Both the position numbers and the translations under genes were made by a program. A stretch of 64,000 nt of DNA from G963701675 sp963701675 (lineage in GTDB: Bacteria > Planctomycetota > Planctomycetia > Gemmatales > Gemmataceae), in assembly GCA_963701675.1 (NCBI GenBank), contig OY969623.1, forward strand, positions 7,440,001-7,504,000. Direction: 5' to 3'. This document shows positions 18,111-26,193 of this stretch, one piece after another. Under the pieces are notes generated by a model. The model was not told the DNA's origin. It saw only the letters and a list, made by a program, of their open reading frames with translations, and searched no databases. Numbering within the stretch: position 1 is the first letter of the stretch; the number at the start of each line of letters is the position of its first letter.

Positions 18111-19112
18111 ATGAGGATGACCATGCCGTTTCGCATACCAATACTTGCCATTTCATTGGTCCTTTTCGCCAGACACTACTTTCGGACCCATGCGGACGAC
18201 GTGCCTCAAGTCGCGCCGAAGACGGACATCGCCGTTCAGCTCGAGACCAAGACTGGGAAGTTGGACGGAACGGTTGACCTACCTGCCGGGAATGGTCCGT
18301 TTCCCGTGGTCATTCTCCTGCCGGGTTCCGGTCCGACGGATCGCGACGGCAACCAGGCGCAATTGAAGAATGATTGCCTCAAGCAGCTTGGCCAAGGTTT
18401 GGCGGGCAAGGGAATTGCCGTCCTTCGCTACGATCGGCGCGGCGTCGGCAAGAGTGCGGGAGCCGCACCAAAGGAGGAAGACTATCGATTCGACATGCTT
18501 GTCGCAGATGTATTGGAGTGGGTCACATTGCTGGAGCAGGACATGCGTTTCTCCAGAATCGGCATCGTCGGTCACAGCGAGGGAGCGTTGGTCGGCATGT
18601 TAGCCGCCAAGCGCGCTCCCGTGGCGGCGTATGTATCTCTCGCCGGCGCGGGACGAAGCCTCCCCGACGTGTTGCGCGAACAGCTCGGCAAGAACTTACC
18701 CGAAAGCCAGAAATCCAAGTGGGAACCGATCGTGAGTGAATTGGAGGCCGGTCGCACGGTCGCCGACGTGCCCAAGGAATTAAGCGCTTTGTTTCGCCCC
18801 AGCGTACAGCCGTACCTGATTTCTCTTTTCAAGATCGATCCTGCACGAGAGTTGTCCGAGGTGAAAGTGCCCGTCCTGATCGTACAAGGAACCACGGACG
18901 TTCAGGTCTCCACGGCCGATTCCAGGCGCCTGTCTGAGGCGAAGAAAGACGCCAAGCTCTATGTGGTGGAGAACATGAATCATGTATTCAAACGCGCAAC
19001 AACGCCAGCCGAGCAGCGCGCGGCCTACTTCGATTCGGCCGTGCCTGTGATGCCAGAAATGATCGATGAGGTTGCGGCTTTTCTGAACAAAGCGCTTGCG
19101 AAACCTCGTTAG
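18111..19112 (+). CDS. Secreted alpha/beta hydrolase (S33/dienelactone-hydrolase type)
   Basis: The first plausible ATG is 18111, with two more in-frame within 12 bases. A signal peptide (PILAISLVLFARHYF) precedes the fold. Oxyanion strand: VVILLPGSGPTDRDGN. Nucleophile elbow GHSEGA with S156. The acid is likely in IVQGTTDVQV and the histidine in VENMNHVFK. The overall pattern (LDGTVDLPAG..., RYDRRGVGKS) is the one annotated as alpha/beta hydrolase or serine aminopeptidase-like. It probably cleaves an ester or acyl group outside the cytoplasm; substrate unknown. Confidence 0.85.
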   Translation: MRMTMPFRIPILAISLVLFARHYFRTHADDVPQVAPKTDIAVQLETKTGKLDGTVDLPAGNGPFPVVILLPGSGPTDRDGNQAQLKNDCLKQLGQGLAGKGIAVLRYDRRGVGKSAGAAPKEEDYRFDMLVADVLEWVTLLEQDMRFSRIGIVGHSEGALVGMLAAKRAPVAAYVSLAGAGRSLPDVLREQLGKNLPESQKSKWEPIVSELEAGRTVADVPKELSALFRPSVQPYLISLFKIDPARELSEVKVPVLIVQGTTDVQVSTADSRRLSEAKKDAKLYVVENMNHVFKRATTPAEQRAAYFDSAVPVMPEMIDEVAAFLNKALAKPR

Positions 19113-19301
19113 CTGGCCGTACGGTGAAGAAACTGCAACAACGACCCAAGCCTGGCAGCAACAGTCTTTTCGAAGTTCAGTGGACGAAATCTTCGCGCGA
19201 GGACGCGCTATTCCGCTCTTATATCGCGCCCGCAATCGAATGCAAGCAAGTGAGAGAAAAATACTCAGCAGATCGACGACCCGCGCCAAAGAAACTTGGT
19301 G

Positions 19302-19528
19302 GGTATCAAAACGTCATTTTTTCGCTTCGGTGTGACCGCCAGTGTTTCTGATAAAGGCCCCGTTCCACGAGGCAATACACTTGCTCGCTGGTAAAGGCGA
19401 TGGTTCTCGGGAAAATGGCCGGGGCGGGGCCAGTTCGGGTAGTTCCGTGCCAGGCCGTCGGTAGGAGTATTGCTTAGCCTCGCTTTCGATGAAACACCAT
19501 GTAATGCAGCAACGCATCTCCTTGAAAG
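19302..19528 (+). repeat. Copy A of a duplicated non-coding element
   Basis: Two blocks, 19302-19353 (GGTATCAAAACGTCATTTTT...) and 19451-19528 (CAGGCCGTCGGTAGGAGTAT...), recur in the same order and orientation at 20739-20789 and 20801-20878. Here they are 97 bases apart, in the other copy 11 bases apart. It sits directly before a 5'-truncated FG-GAP gene. The rest of 19113-19469 shows nothing else. Confidence 0.75.
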
Positions 19529-20039
19529 CGTGGTCGGCACGGAACTGCGCGCCCTTGTTGTCACCGACGTCAACATGGATGGAAAACTGGACGTCGCGGT
19601 ATCGCATCGAGAAAACTCGGGCAAGGTCACGGTACTGCTGGGTGCCGGTGACGGCTCATTCCAGTCTAAGGAAACGTATGTGGTGGGCAGACCGGCGAAG
19701 GCCATCGTTGCCTTCGATTTCAACGGCGATGGCTTCCCCGACCTTGCCACCTCGACCGAAGAGGGAACCGCCATACTCTTCAACGCCGCCGACTGGCCGC
19801 CGCTGCCGATCGGTGACGGGCCGCGACCATCGGCCCCGCTGAAAGTTGGCGAAACTGCAGACACGTTGCATCCGACCGCCTCTCAGACGCAAACATCTCG
19901 CCGCTTAACGATCAATCCCGTGGATGAGAGCGCAACCAAAGCACCCGCGCCGAAATACACCTCGCGTCACATCGGCCGTGTCGCGCTCGCCGAAACAACT
20001 GACTCGGAGATTGATCTGTTCTCGACGAAGCTGAGTTAA
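19470..20039 (+). pseudogene. FG-GAP/VCBS repeat protein, C-terminal part only
   Basis: The frame contains calcium-binding FG-GAP-like repeats (VTDVNMDGKLDVAVSHREN, LLGAGDGSFQS, FDFNGDGFPDLATSTEEG) and then the closing segment NAADWPPLPIGDGPRPSAP, which also ends the FG-GAP protein at 42.5 kb. These proteins form extracellular beta-propellers. The N-terminus (LSLAFDETPCNAATHLLE) is encoded by the upstream duplicated element and is not native, so the gene has lost its start and most repeats. Confidence 0.65.
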
Positions 20040-20075
20040 CGACGAAGCTTACCCGTGCACTAGAGGAGTGACCCG

Positions 20076-20738
20076 ATGACTCGACGACTTTCTCGCCTCG
20101 CGAAACACGTTCGACGGCAACGGCTGGTCTTGGAAACCCTGGAGCGACGCGATGTACCGAGCTTTCTTGGTGCATCGTCGCAATCTGTCGGCGCCAGCCT
20201 TACGGACATCACGTCCGCCGACTTCAACGGGGACGGGGCCGATGATGTGGCTATAAGCAGTCTCACGGCGACGGGCCTGGTTAGCGTGCTGCTTTCTGAC
20301 GGAAACGGCGCATTTCAACCGCCGACTGCCTACTCCACCGGAAATCACACACGGGCCGTCGCGGCGGCTGACTTGAACGGCGACGGCTTTGCCGATCTCG
20401 CTGCGGCGAACTTGGGTCCATACCCGCAACACATGGGCACGTTGGGCATTTTGCTTGGTAACGGGGACGGCACATTCCTTCCGGAAATCAGCTACGCCGT
20501 CGGAGCGGAGAAGCCGACGGCGGTGACGATCGGCGACTTCAACGGCGATTTCAAACCGGACATCGCGACCGGAACCGATTCGAGTTTTGCAACGGTGAAC
20601 ATATTCATTGGGAACGGCAACGGCACGTTCCAACCGCCGGCGAGTTTACCCAACGGAAAGCACATGCGACTGAAGCAACCCAACGGCGTACCTAACGCCG
20701 AAGCACGGCGGCCCGCATTTTCTAGGATGTCCCACAGT
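20076..20738 (+). pseudogene. FG-GAP/VCBS repeat surface protein, N-terminal part only
   Basis: ATG 20076 begins a basic head followed by V-L-E-T-L-E-R-R-D-V-P-S-F, the planctomycete surface-protein motif. Four FG-GAP-type repeats follow (SADFNGDGADDVAISS, AADLNGDGFADLAAANLG, LLGNGDGTFLPE, GDFNGDFKPDIATG). At about 20660-20740 the repeat pattern stops and the frame runs into the duplicated element, ending at 20826-20828. The gene is therefore 3'-truncated by the same element that truncates its neighbour at the 5' end. RBS AGAGGAG lies upstream. Confidence 0.7.
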
Positions 20739-20878
20739 GGTATCAAAACGTCATTTTTTCGCTTCGCTGTGACCACCAGGGTTCCTGATTATGCTCAGTT
20801 CAGGCCGTCGGTAGGAGTATTGGTTTAGCGTCGCTTTCGATGAAACCCCATGTAATGCAGCAACGCATGTCCTTGAAA
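20739..20878 (+). repeat. Copy B of a duplicated non-coding element
   Basis: Blocks 20739-20789 and 20801-20878 match copy A at 19302-19528 with a few substitutions. Copy B lacks about 86 of the 97 bases between the blocks. It lies at the broken 3' end of an FG-GAP gene. Bases 20879-20979 hold nothing recognised. Confidence 0.75.
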
Positions 20879-20979
20879 GAGAATGCTTTGCGGGTAAATT
20901 GACAGCGCAAGTTCAACTCCTGGATCGTGTTTCACAATCGGTAACCCCGGCTCGCCCATTTTCATCTCGCCAACTTCAG

Positions 20980-21061
20980 TAACCAGGGAGGGAGTTGAAC
21001 CCTCACGCCCGCAGGCACGAGGTTCTGAGCCTCGCGCGTCTACCAGTTCCGCCACCTGGCC
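20980..21061 (-). tRNA. tRNA-Leu (anticodon CAG)
   Basis: Minus strand: acceptor GGCCAGG/CCTGGTT with two wobble pairs, TGGCGGAACTGGTAGACGC D-arm as in leucine tRNAs, anticodon stem CGAGG-CTCAGAA-CCTCG, long variable arm, T-loop GGTTCAACTCC, discriminator A. CCA is not encoded. Confidence 0.95.
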
Positions 21062-21068
21062 TCCAAGG

Positions 21069-21126
21069 CAGTTGTCAGTTGTCAGTTATTCCAGAGTTGC
21101 CCTGACAACTGACAACTAACAACTGG
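21069..21126. repeat. Heptad repeat hairpin (CAGTTGT)n between tRNA genes
   Basis: CAGTTGT repeated about 2.7 times, a short gap, then its reverse complement (TGACAAC)n. The two arms can form a hairpin in the spacer between the Leu and Gln tRNA genes. Confidence 0.8.
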
Positions 21127-21146
21127 CCGGGTTGTCAAAGATCAAG

Positions 21147-21217
21147 TTCCGGGGGTAGGAGTCGAACCCACACGCACTGGTTCAAAGCCAGTGAGCCTAC
21201 CATTAGCCGACCCCGGA
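21147..21217 (-). tRNA. tRNA-Gln (anticodon TTG)
   Basis: Acceptor TCCGGGG/CCCCGGA, D-arm CGGCTAATGGTAGGC, anticodon stem-loop CACTGG-CTTTGAA-CCAGTG giving TTG, T-arm GTGGGTTCGACTCCTAC, discriminator A. CCA not encoded. Confidence 0.93.
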
Positions 21218-21224
21218 AATCAGC

Positions 21225-21300
21225 ATTCAGTAGCCAGTAGCCAGTAGTCAGTGAAGTGACTGGTGTCTATTGAGTACTGGCTACTGACTACTGTCTACTT
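21225..21300. repeat. Heptad repeat hairpin (CAGTAGC)n between tRNA genes
   Basis: CAGTAGC CAGTAGC CAGTAGT CAGT (period 7) followed after a short gap by a complementary arm (ACTGGCTACTGACTACTG). Lies between the Gln and Ser tRNA genes. Confidence 0.75.
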
Positions 21301-21308
21301 CCTTCAGG

Positions 21309-21391
21309 CGGAAGGAGAGGGAGTCGAACCCTCAAGGCTTGCGCTCGACCGTTTTCGAGACGGCTGCCATCACCAGTTGGCTTGCCCTTCC
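21309..21391 (-). tRNA. tRNA-Ser (anticodon CGA)
   Basis: Acceptor GGAAGGG/TCCTTCC-type pairing, anticodon stem-loop GCCGT-CTCGAAA-ACGGT giving CGA, long variable arm (TCGAGCGCAAGCCTTGA), T-loop GGGTTCGACTCCC, discriminator G as expected for serine. Confidence 0.93.
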
Positions 21392-21399
21392 GTTTGCAG

Positions 21400-21475
21400 T
21401 CTGGATGGCTGGATTCGAACCAGCGATCTCCGGCTTCCGACGCCGGCGGATTCAACCAGGCTCTCCCACATCCAG
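21400..21475 (-). tRNA. tRNA-Pro (anticodon CGG)
   Basis: Acceptor CTGGATG/CATCCAG, anticodon stem-loop CCGGC-GTCGGAA-GCCGG giving CGG, T-arm GCTGGTTCGAATCCAGC, discriminator A. The D-arm is slightly irregular (GGAG...ATCC). Anticodon CGG reads CCG, so proline. Confidence 0.82.
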
Positions 21476-21477
21476 GT

Positions 21478-21544
21478 AAAGGAAAAAGGCAAAAGTAAAA
21501 AGGAAAAAGTACTACCGGTTGTTTTCACTTTTTCCTTTTTCCTT
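21478..21544. repeat. Heptad repeat hairpin (GGAAAAA)n between tRNA genes
   Basis: GGAAAAA GGCAAAA GTAAAAA GGAAAAA (period 7), then a complementary arm (TTTTCACTTTTTCCTTTTT). Lies between the Pro and Lys tRNA genes. Confidence 0.75.
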
Positions 21545-21552
21545 GTTAACAG

Positions 21553-21625
21553 TGGGACTCCAGGGACTCGAACCCTGACCCCGCTCCTTAAGAGGGAGGA
21601 ATGCTGCCGCTAACACCTGAATCCC
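21553..21625 (-). tRNA. tRNA-Lys (anticodon CTT)
   Basis: Acceptor GGGATTC/GAGTCCC, anticodon stem-loop CCTCC-CTCTTAA-GGAGC (closing pair mismatched) giving CTT, five-base variable loop, T-arm CAGGGTTCGAGTCCCTG, discriminator A. The short variable loop rules out leucine. Confidence 0.8.
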
Positions 21626-21632
21626 ATCGCAG

Positions 21633-21704
21633 TAGGGCCGGAGGGACTCGAACCCCCACCTTACCGCTTAAAAGGCGGATACGCTGCCTTTACGCCACGA
21701 CCCC
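21633..21704 (-). tRNA. tRNA-Lys (anticodon TTT)
   Basis: Acceptor GGGGTCG/CGGCCCT, anticodon stem-loop CCGC-CTTTTAA-GCGG region giving TTT, T-loop GGGTTCGAGTCCC, discriminator A. It is the outermost (first transcribed) gene of the minus-strand tRNA cluster. Confidence 0.85.
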
Positions 21705-21710
21705 ACGGTG

Positions 21711-21753
21711 GAACACGATTCCAATCGTGTTCTGGCACGATCGGAGTCGTGCC
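21711..21753. repeat. Twin hairpin upstream of the tRNA cluster
   Basis: A perfect 10-bp inverted repeat (GAACACGATT/AATCGTGTTC, 21711-21732) followed by a second hairpin (GGCACGA/TCGTGCC, 21734-21753). Similar in layout to the twin hairpin at 60555. Confidence 0.7.
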
Positions 21754-21797
21754 CCACAAGACGTCCGTCGCCGGCGTCGCTTGCGCCGATTCAAACG

Positions 21798-21833
21798 AAA
21801 AAAAGGCCAAGCGTCTGTGACACCTGGCCTTTT
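21798..21833 (-). terminator. Terminator-like hairpin (AAAAGGCCA/TGGCCTTTT)
   Basis: A 9-bp stem with a run of eight T on the minus strand and four T on the plus strand. No gene clearly ends here, so it may insulate the tRNA cluster. The rest of 21834-22039 shows no gene. Confidence 0.5.
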
Positions 21834-22039
21834 GGCAACCTGCAAATTGATCGGGTGTCACAAGCGCAATGGGCGCAGCGGTTGCTGCCATGAATGGCGA
21901 CAACTTCGCCGGATGGCAGCAGGTTTCAGCTTGTAACAAGGAGTAATGTTCATCATTTCCGGCGCCTTTGTGCCTCCTAATGTATGACGATGCGACCAGG
22001 GCAGAGGTTCACAGGAAACACGGCAATTGTCCGAACGGC

Positions 22040-22066
22040 ATCTTTACACTTTCTTAATGTCCAGCC
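22040..22066 (+). promoter_or_regulatory. Candidate KdpE operator of the kdp operon
   Basis: ATCTTTACACTTTCTTAATG followed by TCCAGCC resembles the Escherichia coli KdpE site (a T-rich pair of half-sites TTTATAC/TTTTTACA followed by a C-rich end) in order and spacing. It lies about 75 bases before the first small ORF of the kdp operon. Assignment rests on resemblance only. Confidence 0.5.
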
Positions 22067-22141
22067 GCACTGTCTTAACCCCTATTTGACGCAGCTTCCG
22101 ATAGGATCAAATCGTCCAAAATCGCCCGGGCGGTATGAACC

Positions 22142-22237
22142 ATGATGGATGCACTGTTCATCTCGGTCGTTGCAGGATTCGCGTTATTGACCTGGGGGCT
22201 GCTCTGGGTATGTGACCGCCTGGGAGACCGACGATGA
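22142..22237 (+). CDS. Small membrane peptide upstream of kdpF
   Basis: A 31-residue frame (MMDALFISVVAGFALLTWGL, then LWVCDRLGDRR) with one hydrophobic segment and a charged tail. Its TGA overlaps the ATG of kdpF (ATGA). Similar short ORFs ending in C-D-R-L are common just before kdpF in many bacteria. Function unknown; overlap suggests translation coupling. Confidence 0.65.
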   Translation: MMDALFISVVAGFALLTWGLLWVCDRLGDRR

Positions 22238-22326
22238 ATGGAGCGGAACTGATCGCCATGGTGTTAGCGCTTTGCCTCTTCTGTTATCTAGTTTTGGCAC
22301 TGTTGAAGCCGGAGTGGTTTTCATGA
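22234..22326 (+). CDS. kdpF: KdpF, small subunit of the potassium-transporting ATPase
   Basis: Thirty residues with a single membrane helix (LIAMVLALCLFCYLVLALL) and the family ending K-P-E-W-F-S. KdpF stabilises the KdpFABC complex in the inner membrane. It overlaps the previous ORF and kdpA by ATGA junctions, as expected of a tightly coupled operon. Confidence 0.85.
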   Translation: MNGAELIAMVLALCLFCYLVLALLKPEWFS

Positions 22327-24113
22327 CCACGAACGCCTGGATCCAAGTCGGTTTCTATCTAGTGGTGTTGATCGCGGTCGTTAAACCGCTGGGCTGGTAC
22401 ATGGCCCGGGTTTACCAGGGGCAGCCATGCGGCGTGGACCGCGTGCTTGGCTGGCTGGAAAGACTTCTCTACCGGCTGTCCGGCATCGACTCGCGGAACG
22501 AAATGGGGTGGAAGAGCTACGCAATCGCCGTGCTGTTGTTCAACGGCGTCGGCTTGCTCGCTCTCTACGCCCTTCTACGTTTACAAGCGTGGCTCCCGAT
22601 GAATCCGCAGGACTTTCCGGCGAACACCCCGGACTCGGCCTTCAATACGGCCGTCAGCTTTACGAGCAACACCAATTGGCAGGGCTATGGGGGCGAAAGC
22701 ACCATGAGCTACCTGTCCCAGATGTTAGGCATGGGTGTGCAAAACTTCCTGTCGGCCGCGACGGGGATGGCGGTACTCGTGGCGTTGATCCGTGGGTTAG
22801 TTCGTCGCACCGCTGGGACGGTCGGCAATTTCTGGGTCGATCTGACTCGTTCGACGCTCTACATCCTCATGCCGCTCTCAATCGTGTTGGCAGTGGCGTC
22901 GGTATCCCAGGGCGTCATTCAGAATCTCCAACCCTACCAGACAGTGAATCTGCTCCAGCCGATGGGTGCGGGCAAACCCGTTGCGGAAGTTGATGGCAAA
23001 TCGGTCACCGAACAAAAGTTGCCCATGGGTCCGGCCGCATCGCAGATCGCCATCAAGCAGTTGGGAACCAACGGCGGCGGCTTTTTCAACGTGAATTCCG
23101 CGCATCCGTACGAGAACCCGACACCGCTTTCCAACTTCTTGGAAATGCTGGCGATTCTGCTCATTCCGGCGTCGCTTTGCTACACGTTTGGCGTCATGGT
23201 CGGCGACACTCGGCAAGGCTGGGCAATTTTAGCGGCCATGCTGTTGATCTTTTGCCCTTTACTGCTCGGAGCGATCGCCTCGGAACAAAAGGGCGTGCCG
23301 GCCTTTGCTGATTTGGGCGCCGACTTGCAGGCTGGCCCAGTCCAGTCCGGCGGAAACATGGAAGGCAAGGAGACCCGATTCGGCGTAGTGAACTCCGGGT
23401 TATGGGCGGCGGCCACCACGGCCGCCTCCAACGGCAGTGTCAACGCCATGCACGACTCCTTCACGCCGCTCGGCGGCCTGGTTCCCATGTGGTTAATGCA
23501 GCTAGGCGAAGTGGTGTTCGGCGGAGTCGGCAGCGGGCTCTACGGCATGTTGATGTTCGTTATCGTTGCTGTCTTCATCGCCGGCTTGATGGTCGGGCGC
23601 ACGCCGGAGTATCTAGGCAAGAAAATCGAGGCCTATGAAATGAAATTGGCCTCGCTCGTCATTCTCATCCCGCCCTTGGTGGTGTTGATTGGCGCCGCCG
23701 TCGCGGTGGCGGGACCCGGACTCGACTACACCGTCTCGGACACCGCCGAGGTCAAAAGTAATCTCAACAATCCCGGCGCTCAGGGTTTCTCCGAAATCCT
23801 CTACGCCTTTTCATCTGCGGGAAACAACAACGGCAGCGCCTTCGCGGGACTTACGGCCAATGAGCCGTTTTACAACACCGCCTTGGGCCTAGCGATGCTC
23901 ATCAGTCGCTATTGGCTCATCGTGCCCACGTTGGCGGTCGCAGGATCGCTCGCTCGGAAGAAGTTTACACCTCCGAGCGTCGGGACGCTGCCGACACACA
24001 CACCGCTTTTTGTCGTGTTCCTCGTCGGGACGGTGCTCTTGGTCGGTGCCCTGAGTTTTGTGCCGGCGCTCGCGTTGGGGCCGATCGTGGCACATTTGCA
24101 AATGATTCGGTAA
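22323..24113 (+). CDS. kdpA: KdpA, potassium-binding channel-like subunit
   Basis: ATG 22323 overlaps the kdpF stop; the longer in-frame extension runs through kdpF and is not used. The 596-residue protein is hydrophobic with about ten membrane spans and four P-loop filter regions; NTAVSFTSNTNWQGYGGE (about residue 110) is the first filter, and LGTNGGGFFNVNSAHPYENP and FSSAGNNNGSAFAG are further diagnostic segments. KdpA takes up K+ for the ATPase. Size matches the family (about 560-600). kdpB starts seven bases after its stop. Confidence 0.97.
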   Translation: MTTNAWIQVGFYLVVLIAVVKPLGWYMARVYQGQPCGVDRVLGWLERLLYRLSGIDSRNEMGWKSYAIAVLLFNGVGLLALYALLRLQAWLPMNPQDFPANTPDSAFNTAVSFTSNTNWQGYGGESTMSYLSQMLGMGVQNFLSAATGMAVLVALIRGLVRRTAGTVGNFWVDLTRSTLYILMPLSIVLAVASVSQGVIQNLQPYQTVNLLQPMGAGKPVAEVDGKSVTEQKLPMGPAASQIAIKQLGTNGGGFFNVNSAHPYENPTPLSNFLEMLAILLIPASLCYTFGVMVGDTRQGWAILAAMLLIFCPLLLGAIASEQKGVPAFADLGADLQAGPVQSGGNMEGKETRFGVVNSGLWAAATTAASNGSVNAMHDSFTPLGGLVPMWLMQLGEVVFGGVGSGLYGMLMFVIVAVFIAGLMVGRTPEYLGKKIEAYEMKLASLVILIPPLVVLIGAAVAVAGPGLDYTVSDTAEVKSNLNNPGAQGFSEILYAFSSAGNNNGSAFAGLTANEPFYNTALGLAMLISRYWLIVPTLAVAGSLARKKFTPPSVGTLPTHTPLFVVFLVGTVLLVGALSFVPALALGPIVAHLQMIR

Positions 24114-24120
24114 GCGTGAA

Positions 24121-26193
24121 ATGACTACTACGAGCAAAAGCCGGCCGCTCTTCGACCCGCCGATCGTTCGTCGCGCGATTTTGGAGGCCGTCAAGAAGTT
24201 CGATCCGCGCCGGCAGGTACGAAACCCGGTCATGTTCACGGTGCTTGTCGGCAGCGTCCTCACGACGGCCCTGGGGATCCACGCGCTCTTCGAGAGTGAG
24301 ACGGAATCACCCGGCTTCATCCTCGGTGTGTCGGCGTGGTTGTGGTTCACCGTTTTGTTCGCCAACTTCGCCGAAGCCATGGCCGAGGGCCGGGGCAAGG
24401 CGCAGGCGGACGCACTGCGCCAAACTCGCCGCGAAGTAACGGCCAAGAAACTGGACGAACCGCGCCACGACGCCCCGCCCCGATTGACGCCCGCATCCCA
24501 ACTGCGAAAAGGCGATCTGGTTCTCGTGGAGGCACGCGACCTCGTACCCGCCGATGGCGAAGTCATCGAAGGCGTGGCCTCGGTGGATGAAAGTGCCATC
24601 ACCGGCGAAAGCGCGCCCGTCATCCGCGAAAGCGGCGGCGATCGGAGCAGCGTTACCGGCGGAACCAGGGTCCTTTCGGACTGGCTCGTGGTGCGGATCA
24701 CCGCGAATCCGGGAGAGACATTTCTGGACCGCATGATTTCGCTGGTCGAAGGCGCCAAACGGCAGAAAACACCGAACGAGATCGCGCTCGACATCTTGTT
24801 AGCCGCCATGACGATCATGTTCTTGATCGTATGCGTGACGTTGCTGCCGTATTCCAAGTACAGCGTGCAAGCGGCGGGCCAGGGCAGTCCCGTGTCCGTG
24901 ACGGTCCTCGTGGCGCTTCTCGTGTGCTTGATACCCACCACGATCGGGGCTCTGCTTTCGGCGATCGGCATTGCGGGAATGGACCGCATGATCCAGGCCA
25001 ATGTGATCGCGACATCCGGGCGAGCCGTCGAAGCGGCCGGCGATGTGGACGTATTGCTGCTGGACAAGACGGGAACGATCACCCTGGGCAATCGGCAAGC
25101 GGTGGACCTGATCCCGGCACGAGGCGTGGAAGTTTCGGTCTTGGCCGACGCGGCCCAACTCGCCTCGTTGCCCGATGAAACGCCTGAGGGCCGAAGCATT
25201 GTCGTCTTGGCCAAGGAGAAGTACGGCCTGCGTGGTCGGAATGTGCAAGAGCTTCACGCGACGTTCGTTCCTTTTTCCGCCCAAACGCGGATCAGCGGCG
25301 TCGACCTCGATGGCCGTTTGATTCGCAAGGGCGCCGCCGACGCCGTCGAGACTTTTGTGGGCCAGCATGGTGGGGAGATCCCCGCCGACGTTCGCTCGGC
25401 GGTAACCGATATCGCCAAGCGAGGTGGCACCCCTTTGGTTGTGGCGGAATCCGGGAGAACACTGGGTGTGATTCACCTGAAAGACATCGTCAAAGGTGGA
25501 ATCAAAGAGCGCTTCGCCGAGCTCCGCCGAATGGGAATCAAGACGGTCATGATCACCGGCGACAATCCGTTGACCGCCGCGGCCATTGCCGCCGAGGCAG
25601 GCGTAGATGACTTCCTTGCCCAGGCGACGCCGGAAGCGAAGCTCCGAATGATCCGCGATTATCAGGCGGGTGGAAAACTCGTCGCGATGACGGGAGACGG
25701 CACCAACGACGCGCCCGCCCTCGCGCAGGCGGATGTGGCGGTCGCCATGAATTCGGGCACGCAGGCGGCCAAAGAAGCCGGCAACATGGTCGACCTCGAC
25801 TCAAACCCGACGAAGCTCATCGAAGTCGTGGAAATCGGTAAGCAGCTACTCATTACTCGTGGATCGCTTACGACATTTAGCCTGGCCAACGACGTCGCCA
25901 AGTACTTCGCCATCATCCCCGCGGCGTTTGCCACCACGTACCCGGTGCTCGACAAACTCAACGTCATGGGGCTTGCAAGTCCGTCGAGCGCCATTCTTTC
26001 CGCGGTGATTTTCAATGCCCTGGTTATCGTGTTCTTGATTCCGTTGGCCCTACGCGGGGTTCGGTATCGGGCCGTTGGCGCTGCGCGGCTACTGCGTGAT
26101 AACTTGCTGATCTACGGGCTGGGAGGCCTCGTGGTGCCGTTTATGGGCATCAAGCTGATTGACCTGTTCTTGGTTGGGTTAGGGCTTGCATGA
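24121..26193 (+). CDS. kdpB: KdpB, P-type ATPase catalytic subunit
   Basis: A 690-residue P-type ATPase. The phosphorylation motif DKTGTITLGNR has D315; TGES lies in the actuator domain (DESAITGESAPV), and the hinge motif MTGDGTNDAPALAQADVAVA lies near residue 525. Seven membrane segments are visible. KdpB hydrolyses ATP to drive uptake of K+ through KdpA. It forms a typical kdpFABC operon and overlaps kdpC by four bases. Confidence 0.98.
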   Translation: MTTTSKSRPLFDPPIVRRAILEAVKKFDPRRQVRNPVMFTVLVGSVLTTALGIHALFESETESPGFILGVSAWLWFTVLFANFAEAMAEGRGKAQADALRQTRREVTAKKLDEPRHDAPPRLTPASQLRKGDLVLVEARDLVPADGEVIEGVASVDESAITGESAPVIRESGGDRSSVTGGTRVLSDWLVVRITANPGETFLDRMISLVEGAKRQKTPNEIALDILLAAMTIMFLIVCVTLLPYSKYSVQAAGQGSPVSVTVLVALLVCLIPTTIGALLSAIGIAGMDRMIQANVIATSGRAVEAAGDVDVLLLDKTGTITLGNRQAVDLIPARGVEVSVLADAAQLASLPDETPEGRSIVVLAKEKYGLRGRNVQELHATFVPFSAQTRISGVDLDGRLIRKGAADAVETFVGQHGGEIPADVRSAVTDIAKRGGTPLVVAESGRTLGVIHLKDIVKGGIKERFAELRRMGIKTVMITGDNPLTAAAIAAEAGVDDFLAQATPEAKLRMIRDYQAGGKLVAMTGDGTNDAPALAQADVAVAMNSGTQAAKEAGNMVDLDSNPTKLIEVVEIGKQLLITRGSLTTFSLANDVAKYFAIIPAAFATTYPVLDKLNVMGLASPSSAILSAVIFNALVIVFLIPLALRGVRYRAVGAARLLRDNLLIYGLGGLVVPFMGIKLIDLFLVGLGLA

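Noticed and set aside
20825..21055. A 76-residue minus-strand protein starting MAELVDARGSEPRACG
   Set aside because: It is the well-known false protein made by translating a leucine tRNA gene.
21840..22141. A c-di-AMP (ydaO-type) riboswitch upstream of kdp
   Set aside because: None of the conserved core motifs could be found by eye; only the KdpE-like box is supported.
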